Assembly (NCBI GenBank): GCA_963777325.1
Contig: CAVZQE010000004.1
Location: 1-64,000, forward strand
Length of the DNA: 64,000 nucleotides
DNA from: JAFAXA01 sp963777325
Lineage (GTDB): Bacteria > Pseudomonadota > Alphaproteobacteria > Acetobacterales > Acetobacteraceae
Direction: 5' to 3'
Below the pieces are notes generated by a model that saw only the letters and a list, made by a program, of their open reading frames with translations, did not search any database and was not told the origin of the DNA. A program made the translations under genes and the position numbers. Shown here one piece after another: positions 35,523 to 47,662 of this stretch. Positions within the stretch are counted from its first letter, which is position 1. Each line of letters starts with the position of its first letter.

Positions 35523-37496
35523 ATGCCGGCCAGCCCGCAGCCGCCGCCTCGCTCAGCCGTCGTGTCGCCGGCCGAGCTGCCCGGCATGAACCAGCTGCTC
35601 TCGCTCGCGGTCGCGGTCGTCGTCGTGGCCGCGCTGTATCTCGCGAAAGAGGTGCTGATCCCGATCACACTGGCCGTGCTCCTCTCCTTCGTGCTCGCGC
35701 CACTGGTCGAGTTCCTGAGCGACTGGCGCGTGCCGCGCGTTCCCTCGGTGCTGCTCGCCGTCTTGCTTGCATTCGGAGTGATCGTCTCCCTCGGGAGCGT
35801 GATCGGCATCCAGGTCGCGACCCTGGCCGAAGACCTGCCCCGCTATCAGACGACGATCCAGCACAAGATCGAGGCGATCCGTGGCGAGGGATTGGCGCAC
35901 GTCAACGCCATCGTCAAAAAGGTCGGCAAGGAGTTGGACGGCGGCCAGACCGCGCCGGCCAGCCAGCCAAGCCGCCCCACCGCACCGGCCGCGAGCACGC
36001 TCAACCCCGAAGCAAAAGCGCCGATCCCGGTCGAGGTGCATCAGCCCCCTCCCTCCCCGCTGGAGATCATGCGGCGCGTCCTCACACCGCTGATCGGGCC
36101 GGTCGAGAAGGCTTTCATTGTCACCGTCGTCTCGGTCTTCATCCTGCTGCAGCGGGAAGACCTGCGGGACCGGCTGATCCGCCTGTTCGGGTCGAACGAC
36201 CTGCACCGCACGACCGTCGCAATGGACGACGCCGCGCGCCGATTGAGCCGCTACTTTCTGTTCCAGCTTTGCGTCAATGCGAGCTTCGGCGCGGTGGTCG
36301 GCGCCGGCCTGATGCTGATCGGGGTTCCGAGCGCCTGGCTCTTCGCGATCCTCGCCGGGCTGCTGCGCTTCGTGCCGTATGTCGGCGCGGTGCTCGCCGC
36401 CGCCATGCCGATCGCGCTGGCGGCGGCGGTGGACCCGGGCTGGTCCATGACGCTGTGGACGGCGGCGCTGTTCCTCCTCGTGGAGTTCCTGACGGGGCAA
36501 GTGCTCGAACCGCTGCTCTACGGCCACTCGACCGGGCTCTCGCCGGTATCGGTCATCGTCGCGGCGATCTTCTGGACCTGGTTATGGGGACCGATCGGCC
36601 TCATCCTGTCCACGCCGCTTACGCTCTGCCTCGTGGTCGTCGGCCGATACGTGGAGCGGCTGGAATTCCTGGACGTCATGCTCGGCGACCGGCCCGCTTT
36701 GACCCCCGTCGAGAACTTCTATCAACGGATGCTCGCGGGCGATCCGGACGAGGCACAGGAGCAAGCCGAGATCCTGCTCAAGGAACATTCGCTCTCGTCC
36801 TACTACGACAGCGTCGTCGTGAACGGATTACGGCTTGCGGCAAGCGACCTCGCGCGCGGGACGATCGGCACGGACCGGCTGGAGAGGATCCAGTTTGCGA
36901 TGCATGCGCTGATCGACGAACTCGGCGAAAGCGTCGAGGACGACAGCGACCCGCATCCCGAAACCGCCCGCGAAGCCGCGATCCAGACGACGGCGGCCGA
37001 GAAGGCTCTTCCGACGACAGAGGCGCCGGCCATTCCTCTTCCGGAGACGGGTCATCTCGCCCCCGCTTGGCGCGGCGACACACCCGTGCTCTGCATCGCC
37101 GGGCGCGGCTCGCTCGATCGCGCCGCCGCCGACATGCTGAAGCAACTCCTGGAAAAGCACGGGCTGAATGCGCGCACCGTCGATAACGAGGCGGCCACGC
37201 GAGAGGAGATCGGCAGGCTCGAGACCGCCGGGGTGGCGATGGTCTGCATCACCTACCTGGAGATCACGGGCAGCCCGTCTCATCTGCGCTACCTGATCCG
37301 CCGCCTGCGTCGCCGCATGCCAGGCATCAAGGTGCTGGTCGGGCTGTGGCCCGAGGAGGACGAGGTGATGCAGGACGACCGGCTGCGCGCGGCAATCGGA
37401 GCCGATTTTTACGCGACCTCGCTCAGGGACGCGGTCGCCGTGTGCTTGACGGAAGCGGCCGAGACCGCGGACGCGCCGGCGACGAAGGCGGCCTGA
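35523..37496 (+). CDS. AI-2E family transporter with long C-terminal cytoplasmic domain
   Basis: The 657-residue protein has an eight-helix AI-2E core (residues about 20-380: EVLIPITLAVLLSFVLAPLVEFL, PYVGAVLAAAMPIALAA, EFLTGQVLEPLLYGHSTGLSPVSVIVAAIFWTWLWGPIGLILSTPLTLCLVVVGRYV). Some members of this family export autoinducer-2, and others are Na+/H+ antiporters. After it comes about 270 residues of soluble sequence. The last 130 (TPVLCIAGRGSLDRAAADMLKQLL, GVAMVCITYLEITG, IKVLVGLWPEEDEV) look like a Rossmann or cobalamin-binding-like fold. The ATG at 35523 is chosen; 35496 adds nine residues. It is convergent with the NiCoT gene, three bases apart. Confidence 0.88.
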   Translation: MPASPQPPPRSAVVSPAELPGMNQLLSLAVAVVVVAALYLAKEVLIPITLAVLLSFVLAPLVEFLSDWRVPRVPSVLLAVLLAFGVIVSLGSVIGIQVATLAEDLPRYQTTIQHKIEAIRGEGLAHVNAIVKKVGKELDGGQTAPASQPSRPTAPAASTLNPEAKAPIPVEVHQPPPSPLEIMRRVLTPLIGPVEKAFIVTVVSVFILLQREDLRDRLIRLFGSNDLHRTTVAMDDAARRLSRYFLFQLCVNASFGAVVGAGLMLIGVPSAWLFAILAGLLRFVPYVGAVLAAAMPIALAAAVDPGWSMTLWTAALFLLVEFLTGQVLEPLLYGHSTGLSPVSVIVAAIFWTWLWGPIGLILSTPLTLCLVVVGRYVERLEFLDVMLGDRPALTPVENFYQRMLAGDPDEAQEQAEILLKEHSLSSYYDSVVVNGLRLAASDLARGTIGTDRLERIQFAMHALIDELGESVEDDSDPHPETAREAAIQTTAAEKALPTTEAPAIPLPETGHLAPAWRGDTPVLCIAGRGSLDRAAADMLKQLLEKHGLNARTVDNEAATREEIGRLETAGVAMVCITYLEITGSPSHLRYLIRRLRRRMPGIKVLVGLWPEEDEVMQDDRLRAAIGADFYATSLRDAVAVCLTEAAETADAPATKAA

Positions 37497-37499
37497 GCG

Positions 37500-38526
37500 T
37501 CAGGACGGCGTGCGGGCCACCGCGATCTCGTCGAACCGCTTGTAGCGGTAGATCAGGGCCGAAACGGCCCAGCACAGCGCGAAGGCGCCGATCACGGCGA
37601 AGCCGAAATCGGCGAGACCGGCGTTCAGGTCGCCGACGAGCCGCCAGAACCCGCCCGCGAGGCCGAGCCGCTCCCCGGCGAGACCGAGGAGTTCGAGGCC
37701 GCCGATCAGCACCGCGACCAGGACCGAGGCCGCCGTGATCGTCAGGTTGTACCAGAGCTTGCGCATCGGATTGACGAACGACCAGCCATAGGCCCCGACC
37801 ATGAGCGCGCTGTCGGCCGTATCGACGAGCGCCATGCCAGCCGCGAACAGCGCCGGAAACGCAAGCACCTGCCACGCCGAGAGACCGCTTGCCGCTTGCG
37901 TCGCCGAGATGCCGAGCAACCCGACCTCCGTCGCCGTTTCAAAGCCGAGGCCGAACAGAAAGCCGAGCGGGAACATGTGCCAGGGTCGCGCGATGGCGCG
38001 CATAACCGGGCGGAACAGGCGGGCGAGGACGCCGCCCCCCGCAAGCAGGTCGGGTTGGAGTTCGCTCAGCAACGCCCCCTGACGCACGGCCTGGAAGCTG
38101 CACCACACATTCCGGAGGATGACGACGTTGGCGAGCGCGATCAGCAGCAGGAATACGGCCGAGACGGACGTGCCCACATCCCCGAAAGCCGCCTTGAACG
38201 CGGCCATCCTGTCGCCCACGGCCTGAGTTCGCGAAGGCGATGCCGATCGCGGCCAGGATCACGACGGCGGAATGCCCGAGCGAGAAGAACAGCCCCGCCG
38301 TAACCGGGCGCTGACCCGACTGCACGAGCTTGCGGACGACGTTGTCGATGGCCGCGATATGGTCCGCGTCGACCGCATGCCGCAGGCCGAACACCCAGGC
38401 GAGCAGCGCGGCGCTGAGCAGCGCCGGGCGGCCGGCGAACGCCCTCCACGCCCACCACCAGGCCAGCAGATTAAGGCCGGCAAGCGCCGAGAAAAGCGTG
38501 ACGAGAGAACGGGTGTAGCGGGCCAT
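37500..38526 (-). CDS. NiCoT-family nickel/cobalt permease, one frameshift
   Basis: NiCoT permeases import Ni2+ or Co2+. The signature HAVDADHIAAIDN (His50, Asp55, His56; the HX4DH metal motif in helix II) and the LGHSAVVIL and GLGFETATEVGLL motifs are all visible. The first frame starts at the ATG at 38526 and reaches ANSG; after one extra base at 38220 the protein continues VGDRMAAFKAAFGDVG to the stop at 37500. The joined length is about 341, normal for the family. No hydrogenase, urease or B12 genes are nearby to say which metal is used. Confidence 0.88.
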
Positions 38527-38612
38527 GGAACTTCCGTGCAGGTGCCTCGGCACTCTGCGCGGAAGCGGTCATGGTTGGCGAGACGTGCCCGGCTCTTTCC
38601 GGCCGGGCCGTG

Positions 38613-39440
38613 TCAGATCGTGTCGTCGTTGTTGGTATCGGACCACCCCGCGTCGCCGCCCGGATCGCTCCAGGACGCCTGCTGGTCGGAGCCGCTGTCC
38701 CAGCTGCCGGGGTCGGCGAAGCCCGGATCGTTCTGCGCCACGTCCTGATCGGTGGACCACGTGCCCTGGTCCACGTAGCCGCCCTGCCCCCCCGCGTCCG
38801 GCAGGGCGGGCGGGCTGCCCCAAGGACTTTCCGCCGGCGAAAGCCCGCTGGCCGCGGCCCCGTGGCCGCCCGAGAACATGTTCATGAGCGCGTTGCCCGC
38901 CACCATGCCGCCAGCGACCCCGGCGGCAGTCGTGAGGGCGGAGCCGAGGAAGCCCGATCCCTGGCGCTGGAACATCTGCTGCGGCGGCTGATAGCCGGGC
39001 GGATACTGCGGCGCCGGCGGCGCGGCACCCTGGTTCCAGCGGGGAGAGCCGCCCGGCTGACCGTACCCCGCCTGGGGCGCGACCGCCGGACGGGACAGCC
39101 CACCGCCGAAGAGACCACTCAGGAAGCCGCCACTGCCCCGCTGCGGCGCGGTCTGCGCCGCCTGAAGCTGCTGACGAGCCTGATCCAGCTCCCACTCCAG
39201 GCGCTTGATGCGGTTCTGCGCCTCGACCAGCGCGTGTTCCTGCACGAAGGCGGTCTGGGTCAGGCGATACCGCGCCTCGGGGTAGCGGCTGAACAGATCG
39301 CCGATCAGCGCATCGGCCTCCCGATCCACGGGCGGCAGCGCCGGCTGCGTGCTCGGCACCGAGCCGAAGCCCGACGGCGCCTTGGCGCCGCCCACCCGTT
39401 CGATGAACTGGGTGATGATGTCTCGTTCCTCGTTGGTCAT
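38613..39440 (-). CDS. DUF2076 domain protein
   Basis: The 275-residue product begins MTNEERDIITQFIERVGG and has a coiled-coil-like region (FVQEHALVEAQNRIKRLEWELDQARQQL, about residues 64-95). A Gly/Pro/Gln-rich stretch, a short hydrophobic Gly segment (GSALTTAAGVAGGMVAGNALM) and an acidic Asp/Ser/Trp-rich tail follow. This layout is typical of DUF2076 proteins, whose function is unknown; they are often described as periplasmic ligand-binding sensors, which I cannot confirm here. It is monocistronic. The 86-base gap to the NiCoT gene shows no clear signal. Confidence 0.85.
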   Translation of the reverse strand: MTNEERDIITQFIERVGGAKAPSGFGSVPSTQPALPPVDREADALIGDLFSRYPEARYRLTQTAFVQEHALVEAQNRIKRLEWELDQARQQLQAAQTAPQRGSGGFLSGLFGGGLSRPAVAPQAGYGQPGGSPRWNQGAAPPAPQYPPGYQPPQQMFQRQGSGFLGSALTTAAGVAGGMVAGNALMNMFSGGHGAAASGLSPAESPWGSPPALPDAGGQGGYVDQGTWSTDQDVAQNDPGFADPGSWDSGSDQQASWSDPGGDAGWSDTNNDDTI

Positions 39441-39533
39441 GGGGTACCCCTCGGGTTCCTCTCGCGCATCAACAGCCGCGGATGATGTGGCCCGCGTTCA
39501 CGTCCAGTTCAACGCCGCGCCTATCATGCCCGG

Positions 39534-39962
39534 TCAGTGCCGGCCAAGGCCGAGCGACGGCCCCTCGATCGCCGGACACCGGTCCATCACGACGGTCAGC
39601 CCGGCCGCGCGCGCCCGCGCCGCCGCCGCCTCGTCGATCACGCCGAGCTGCATCCAGACCGTCTTCGCTCCGAGACGGATCGCCTCGTCCACCACCGGCG
39701 CGACCTGGTCGGAGGCGCGGAAGATGTCCACCATGTCGAGCGGCCCGGCTTCCGCCAACGAGGCGACCACCGGGCGCTCGCGGATCGTCTTGCCGGCCAG
39801 ACCCGGATTGACGGCCGTGACCTCGTAGCCCTGGTCCACGAGATAGCCGAGCACGCCGTAGGAGGGCCTGAACGGCTTGTCGGAGGCCCCGACCACCGCG
39901 ATCCGCCTGGTTTCCGTCATGATCCGCCGGATGTCCTCCCGGCCCAGCCCGTCGCTGCTCAT
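39534..39962 (-). CDS. CoA-binding protein (YccU type)
   Basis: The 142-residue single-domain protein has the CoA-binding Rossmann fold found in succinyl-CoA synthetase: RRIAVVGASDKPFRPSYGVLGYLVDQGYEVTAVNP (about 15-49), then DMVDIFRASDQVAPVVDEAI and KTVWMQLGVIDEAAAARARAAGLTVVMDRCPAIE. Small stand-alone proteins of this kind bind CoA, but their role is unsettled. ATG codons at 39962 and 39971 are both possible starts. The longer open frame upstream is not protein-like. It is divergent from glyQ. Confidence 0.88.
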   Translation of the reverse strand: MSSDGLGREDIRRIMTETRRIAVVGASDKPFRPSYGVLGYLVDQGYEVTAVNPGLAGKTIRERPVVASLAEAGPLDMVDIFRASDQVAPVVDEAIRLGAKTVWMQLGVIDEAAAARARAAGLTVVMDRCPAIEGPSLGLGRH

Positions 39963-40179
39963 CGCTTCCATCCTGTCCGTGTCACCCTGTCGTGAGGTGC
40001 TCAACTCCCCTATGCCCGCTCCGTTCCGCCCGCCGCGAGCGACGGGCCTCGGCTCCGCTCGACAAACCCGTCTCGGACCGCGATAAGCGCCCCGATTCGC
40101 TAGCAATGGCCGCCAAGACTGTCGCGCTTCCGGTCTCGCACGTTGCAGCGCAGCATGAACCAGCTTATTGGGTGAGGCG

Positions 40180-41052
40180 ATGGCATCCGGCTCTCCTCCG
40201 ACGAGCTTTCAGGATCTGATCCTGCGGCTGCACGGCTTCTGGGCGCGTCAGGGCTGCGTGATCCTGCAGCCCTATGACGTCGAGATGGGCGCGGGCACGT
40301 TTCATCCGGCGACGACGCTGCGCGCGCTCGGACCGTCGCCCTGGCGCGCGGCCTACGTCCAGCCGAGCCGGCGGCCGGGAGACGGCCGCTATGGCGAGAA
40401 TCCGAACCGGCTTCAGCACTATTACCAGTATCAGGTCATTATCAAGCCGAGCCCGGACGACGCCCAGGAGCTGCTGCTCGCGAGCTATCGCGAGATCGGC
40501 CTCGATCCGATGCGCCACGATTTCCGCTTCGTCGAGGACGACTGGGAAAGCCCGACGCTCGGCGCCTGGGGCCTCGGCTGGGAGGTGTGGTGCGACGGCA
40601 TGGAGGTCGGGCAGTTCACCTATTTCCAGCAGGTCGGCGGCATTCCGGTGACGCTGCCGAGCTTCGAGATGACCTACGGCCTCGAACGCCTGGCGATGTA
40701 TGTGCAGGACGTGGAGAACGTCTTCGATCTCGACTTCAACGGCGCGGGCGTGACCTACGGCGACGTGTTCCTGCGCGCCGAGCGGGAATACAGCGCCTTC
40801 AACTTCGAGGCCGCCGACACGGCGATGCTGACGCGTCATTTCGCGGATGCCGAGGCGGAATGCGACGCCCTGCTGCGCGCGAAATTGCCGCTGCCCGCCT
40901 ACGACCAGTGCATCAAGGCGAGCCATCTGTTCAACCTGCTCGACGCGCGCGGCGTCATCAGCGTGGCGGAACGCGCGAGCTACATCGGCCGCGTGCGGGC
41001 GCTCGCAAAAGGCTGCTGCGAAGGCTGGGTGGCGGGCGAGGCGGACGCCTGA
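40180..41052 (+). CDS. glyQ: Glycyl-tRNA synthetase alpha subunit
   Basis: This is the catalytic subunit of the heterotetrameric bacterial GlyRS that charges tRNA(Gly). The 290-residue product matches throughout: FQDLILRLHGFWARQGCVILQPYD, EMGAGTFHPATTLRALGP, AYVQPSRRPGDGRYGENPNRLQHYYQYQVI and LPSFEMTYGLERLAMYVQ (class II motif 3 with its arginine). I chose the ATG at 40180, just after GGTGAGG; an in-frame TTG at 40168 is less likely. The stop overlaps the glyS start by one base (TGATG), so the two subunits are coupled. Confidence 0.97.
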   Translation: MASGSPPTSFQDLILRLHGFWARQGCVILQPYDVEMGAGTFHPATTLRALGPSPWRAAYVQPSRRPGDGRYGENPNRLQHYYQYQVIIKPSPDDAQELLLASYREIGLDPMRHDFRFVEDDWESPTLGAWGLGWEVWCDGMEVGQFTYFQQVGGIPVTLPSFEMTYGLERLAMYVQDVENVFDLDFNGAGVTYGDVFLRAEREYSAFNFEAADTAMLTRHFADAEAECDALLRAKLPLPAYDQCIKASHLFNLLDARGVISVAERASYIGRVRALAKGCCEGWVAGEADA

Positions 41053-43148
41053 TGCCCGAGCTGTTCATCGAGCTGTTCAGCGAGGAGATCCCAGCCCGGA
41101 TGCAGGCGCGCGCCGCGGAGGATCTGAAACGTTTGCTGGATCAGGCGCTTGCAACCCTCGGACACTGGGATGAACGGACGTTCCACGGTCCGAGGCGGAT
41201 TGCATTGTGCGCCCAGGTCGCCGAGCAAACATCTGCTATCTTCACCAAAGCGCGTGGACCCCGCGCCGATGCGCCTGAACAAGCATTGGTCGGGTTCCTG
41301 CGTAAGCACAATGCTTCACGCGACGACCTGCGGATCGAGGGCGATTACTGGCTTCTGGACAAGCGCGACAAGCCGACGCTTGCCGCCGACCTTATTGCCT
41401 CCGTTATGCCCGGCTTGCTGCGTCGCTTTCCCTGGCCGAAATCCATGCGCTGGGGCGCGGGCAGCGCGTTTACCTGGGTGCGACCCTTACGCCGGATCGT
41501 CTGCATGCTGGACGGCGCGGTCGTGCCGTTCGATCTGCGGGAAGGCGACGACGACGGACACGGGCTGCACTCGGACGACAAGACCGAGGGCCACCGCTTT
41601 CACGCGCCCGAGATTTTTTCCGTGTCCTCCTGCGCGGAGTGGCAAACGATTCTCTTCCGGCGCGACGTGATCGTCGATGCGTCCGACCGGCAGCACGCCA
41701 TCGCGGAGGGCATCGACGCGCTCGCCGCCGAAAAGCATCTCCGTGTCGTGCCCGATGAGGCGCTGCTCACCGAGGTCACGGGGCTGGTGGAATGGCCGGT
41801 GCCGCTGCTCGGCCGCATCGACGATGCGTATATGGACCTGCCGCCCGAGGTGATGCAGGTCTCAATGCGGGTGAATCAGCGCTATTTCGCGCTCCGCACG
41901 CCGGACGGTCGGGCCGCGCCCTGGTTCGCCTTCGTCGCCAACATCGCCGCCGATGACGGCGGCGCGGCGGTCATCGCCGGCAACGAGCGCGTGCTGCGGG
42001 CGCGGTTCGCGGACGCCCGGCATTTCTGGGATCTGGACCGCAAGACGAAGCTGGAAGATCGCCTGCCGAAGCTCGACGCCATAGTCTTCCACGAGAAGAT
42101 CGGGACGCAAGGCGAGCGCGCGCGGCGGATCGCCAGGCTGGCCGGCCAGATCGCGCTGCTCGTCGACGCGAACCCGGCGCTCGCGGAACGCGCCGGGCTG
42201 CTCGCAAAGGCGGATCTCGTGACCGGCATGGTCGGCGAGTTTCCCGAGCTGCAGGGCGTGATGGGCGGCTACTACGCGCGGCACGACGGCGAGGATGCGG
42301 CGGTCGCCGCTGCCGTGCGCGACCAGTACCTGCCGAAGGGCGCGTCTGACAACGTGCCATCCGCGCCGGTTTCGGTCGCGGTCGCGCTCGCGGACAGGCT
42401 CGATCAGCTCGCCCGGTTCTTTTACGCTGGCGAACGCCCGACCGGGTCGGGCGACCCCTATGCGCTTCGGCGCGCCGCGCTCGGGATTATTCGGCTCGTC
42501 CGCGAAAATAGGAAGCGTCTTCCCCTGCGAAAACTGATTTATGCTGCGCTCGACGAGGTCGAACTACTAGCCGTAGCTCAGGCATGGCCGAGTGCTGCGC
42601 CGGATCAAAATACAACTCAGATGGCGGAAGGAGTACTTTCCTTCGTCGTCGAGCGCCTGCGGGTGCAGCTCCGCCAGGAAGGCGCGCGGCATGATGTATT
42701 GACCGCCGTGTTCGCGGCCGGCGGCGACGACGACATGGTTCGCCTGCTCTCGCGTACCGAGGCGGTCACGGCGCTGCTCGGGGGCGACGACGGGGCGAAC
42801 CTGCTCGTGGCCTACAAGCGTGCCGCCAACATCCTGCGCATCGAGCACAAGAAGGACGGCCCGCATTACGGCGAGCCGGACCCGGCGCTGCTGACGCTCG
42901 CCGAGGAGGATGCACTGTTCGGGGCCTTGCGCCAAGCAAGGCCAGCGATCGCGTCCCATCTCGCGGCCGAGGATTTCGCCGCCGCCATGTCCGTCATGGC
43001 GCGGCTGCGGGCGCCCCTCGACGCCTTCTTCGACAGAGTGACCGTGAACGCCCCGGAGCCGGAATTGCGCCGCAATCGCCTGCGACTGCTCGCTCGCGTC
43101 CGCGCCACCATGGATCAGGTCGCGGATTTCTCACGCATCGAAAGCTGA
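41052..43148 (+). CDS. glyS: Glycyl-tRNA synthetase beta subunit
   Basis: The 698-residue partner of GlyQ binds and recognises the tRNA. It begins PELFIELFSEEIPARMQ and has the conserved TFHGPRRIAL, GMVGEFPELQGVMGGYYA and GDPYALRRAALGIIRL (HD-like region). The anticodon-binding C-terminal domain holds LLSRTEAVTALLGGDDGANLLVAYKRAANIL. Two internal segments (about 41140-41300 and 42485-42640) have clearly lower GC and more A/T-ending codons than the rest, the second one in the loop after the catalytic-like domain. ppdK starts 22 bases downstream, a frequent alphaproteobacterial neighbour. Confidence 0.96.
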   Translation: MPELFIELFSEEIPARMQARAAEDLKRLLDQALATLGHWDERTFHGPRRIALCAQVAEQTSAIFTKARGPRADAPEQALVGFLRKHNASRDDLRIEGDYWLLDKRDKPTLAADLIASVMPGLLRRFPWPKSMRWGAGSAFTWVRPLRRIVCMLDGAVVPFDLREGDDDGHGLHSDDKTEGHRFHAPEIFSVSSCAEWQTILFRRDVIVDASDRQHAIAEGIDALAAEKHLRVVPDEALLTEVTGLVEWPVPLLGRIDDAYMDLPPEVMQVSMRVNQRYFALRTPDGRAAPWFAFVANIAADDGGAAVIAGNERVLRARFADARHFWDLDRKTKLEDRLPKLDAIVFHEKIGTQGERARRIARLAGQIALLVDANPALAERAGLLAKADLVTGMVGEFPELQGVMGGYYARHDGEDAAVAAAVRDQYLPKGASDNVPSAPVSVAVALADRLDQLARFFYAGERPTGSGDPYALRRAALGIIRLVRENRKRLPLRKLIYAALDEVELLAVAQAWPSAAPDQNTTQMAEGVLSFVVERLRVQLRQEGARHDVLTAVFAAGGDDDMVRLLSRTEAVTALLGGDDGANLLVAYKRAANILRIEHKKDGPHYGEPDPALLTLAEEDALFGALRQARPAIASHLAAEDFAAAMSVMARLRAPLDAFFDRVTVNAPEPELRRNRLRLLARVRATMDQVADFSRIES

Positions 43149-43170
43149 ACGGAGCATCGGGACCGACATC

Positions 43171-45843
<2,673 letters not shown>

Positions 45844-45905
45844 CGTTTCTGACGAGCGGGGCGCGTGCTACGATCGGCCGTCGTCCCGGTCAGGAGAATC
45901 GCCGT

Positions 45906-46277
45906 ATGTTTCGCGCCCCCACCACGCTGCTCCTTGCGGGCCTCGCTTTGGCGGCGGTCCTCCCGGCAAACGCTCAGGTCAATCCGTACCGGAGCAGCGC
46001 CGGGGCGGGCCTGGCCGCCAGCGACTTTAAAATGCAGGACACCGCCGCCCGCCGCCTGCTGAGCTACAACAACGTCCAGGACGGCAGGAGCGAGAACTGG
46101 AGCAATCCAAGGACCGGGGCCAACGGCACCATTACGATCCTTAACAGCTTCAAGAAGCAGGACATGCTCTGCCGAAAGGTGGAGTTCGCGTCCCAGACCA
46201 AAGGCCGCCAGGAACCCCGCAAGACCCAGATCGACTGGTGCCAGACCCCGCAAGGCTGGAAGGTCGTCAGCCCCTGA
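45906..46277 (+). CDS. Secreted RT0821/17-kDa surface-antigen-like protein
   Basis: The 123-residue product starts with a signal peptide (MFRAPTTLLLAGLALAAVLP, cleavage after NAQ at about residue 24). The mature part reads DTAARRLLSYNNVQDGRSENWSNPRTGANGTITILNSF, then LCRKVEFASQTKGR and a final Cys-Gln-Thr-Pro-x-Gly-Trp pattern. This resembles the C-terminal domain of 17-kDa surface antigens, which normally follows a glycine zipper that is absent here. Cys88 and Cys112 may form a disulfide. It follows ppdK by 62 bases with AGGAG before the ATG, and is convergent with the zinc-ribbon gene. Confidence 0.8.
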   Translation: MFRAPTTLLLAGLALAAVLPANAQVNPYRSSAGAGLAASDFKMQDTAARRLLSYNNVQDGRSENWSNPRTGANGTITILNSFKKQDMLCRKVEFASQTKGRQEPRKTQIDWCQTPQGWKVVSP

Positions 46278-46330
46278 GCCGCAACCCCCGCCTGGAATGA
46301 TCGAGCCAGCCGAAAGCAGGCCGCTCAGGG
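46272..46330. terminator. Long-range inverted repeat between convergent genes
   Basis: CCCTGAGC (46272-46279) and GCTCAGGG (46323-46330) are perfect inverted repeats 43 bases apart, and each contains the stop codon of one of the two convergent genes. A bidirectional terminator is possible, but the loop is long and there are no T tracts. Confidence 0.2.
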
Positions 46331-46837
46331 CGTCGGCCGCCAGCCGAGCGCGGCGTAGAGCCGCTCGCTGGCGGGCCAGGCGTGTATGACGCCCTCTCGG
46401 AACTGGTACCCCGCCCAGATCAGGCCGATCAATATGACGGCCGTCGCGAGCCAGCCGAGCCCGACCAGGAGCGGCGTCCCGCCGCGCTCCCGCCCGGCCT
46501 TTTCTGCTCGTTCGTCCGGGGCGATCCGGGGAGAAACAGGCTCCACCGCCACCGGCGTCTCCCGCGTCGGGCGCGGCGGCGGCTCGCGATGCGTATCGAA
46601 CACCGACGGGAACGGGGGCAGCTCCTCGTCATCCGCGAGACCGAACGTCTCCGCCGACGCCAGCGCCGGGGCCGGGCGGGCGGGCGGCGGCCGCTGGGCG
46701 CCTTCCGCCGGGCTCCCAGCGCGGCGGGTCACGCTCCATTGCGTCTGGCAACGCGCGCAGCGGACGTTGCGGGCGTCCCGGACCAGCGCATCCGGCACCT
46801 CGTAGGATGCGCCGCAGGACGGGCAGGTGATCAGCAT
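46325..46837 (-). CDS. MJ0042-type zinc-ribbon membrane protein
   Basis: The product has 170 residues. The N-terminus MLITCPSCGASYEVPDALV...VRCARCQTQW is the MJ0042 zinc ribbon (Cys5, 8, 27, 30). A Pro/Glu-rich linker follows, then one membrane helix (LLVGLGWLATAVILIGLIWAGY, about residues 124-145) and a short tail. In alphaproteobacteria such genes commonly sit divergent from ftsE, as here; the function is unknown. The 150-base gap to ftsE must carry both promoters. Confidence 0.88.
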   Translation of the reverse strand: MLITCPSCGASYEVPDALVRDARNVRCARCQTQWSVTRRAGSPAEGAQRPPPARPAPALASAETFGLADDEELPPFPSVFDTHREPPPRPTRETPVAVEPVSPRIAPDERAEKAGRERGGTPLLVGLGWLATAVILIGLIWAGYQFREGVIHAWPASERLYAALGWRPTP

Positions 46838-46987
46838 TGTGGGAGTATACTCCTAACGGCGGCCGCAAGCACGTCATCGTGCAGGAGCAGTGTTGCCGTT
46901 TCAACAACGCGACGACTTCTACACTTGAGGCGTCCCTTCGTCTCCGGGGCATCGCTCGAACTCGGCTCACCGCGCTAGGCTCCGCCA

Positions 46988-47659
46988 ATGGTTCGCTGCG
47001 AGAGTGTCGCGCTGCGCTACGGACGCGGCGCCGAGGCCGGCCCGGACGTGCTGCGGGATCTGACCTTCGCTATTCCGGCGGGGGGCTTCCGCTGGCTGCT
47101 CGGCCCGTCGGGCGCCGGCAAGTCGAGCCTGCTCAGGCTGATGTATCTGGCCGTGCGGCCGACGGGCGGGCGCATGGCCGTGCTCGGCACCGACATCGCC
47201 GCCGCGCCGCGCCGCGTCCTGCCCGGCCTGCGGCGCCGGATCGGGGTGGTGTTCCAGGATTTCCGGCTGATGAGGTATCTCTCGGCGTATGACAATGTCG
47301 CGCTGCCGCTGCGGCTCGCCGGCCGTCCCGAGGGTCAGATCCGGGCGGATGTGATGGAGATCATGCGCTGGGTCGCGCTGACCGAGAAGCTGGGGGCACC
47401 CCCGGCCCGCCTGTCCGGAGGCGAGCAGCAGCGGGTCGCGATCGCCCGCGCGGTGGTCGGGCGGCCGAACCTGCTGCTGGCGGACGAGCCAACCGGCAGT
47501 CTCGACGACCGCCAATCCGAGCGGCTGATGCAGTTGCTGAAGGAGCTGAACCGGCTCGGCACGACGATCGTTGTCGCGACCCACAACGAGAGCCTGGTCC
47601 GCCGCTATCCGGCGCCCGCGCTGCGGCTCGATCGCGGCCGCCTGGGCGCTCTGGCCTGA
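46988..47659 (+). CDS. ftsE: Cell-division ABC transporter ATPase FtsE
   Basis: FtsE with FtsX controls peptidoglycan hydrolases at the division site. The 223-residue ATPase has Walker A GPSGAGKSS (39-47), Q-loop VFQDFRLM (the FQDxxL form of FtsE), signature LSGGEQQRVAIARA and Walker B LLADEPTGSLDD. The length is normal. The ATG at 46988 is natural. ftsX follows after three bases, so they are coupled. Confidence 0.95.
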   Translation: MVRCESVALRYGRGAEAGPDVLRDLTFAIPAGGFRWLLGPSGAGKSSLLRLMYLAVRPTGGRMAVLGTDIAAAPRRVLPGLRRRIGVVFQDFRLMRYLSAYDNVALPLRLAGRPEGQIRADVMEIMRWVALTEKLGAPPARLSGGEQQRVAIARAVVGRPNLLLADEPTGSLDDRQSERLMQLLKELNRLGTTIVVATHNESLVRRYPAPALRLDRGRLGALA

Positions 47660-47662
47660 GCC

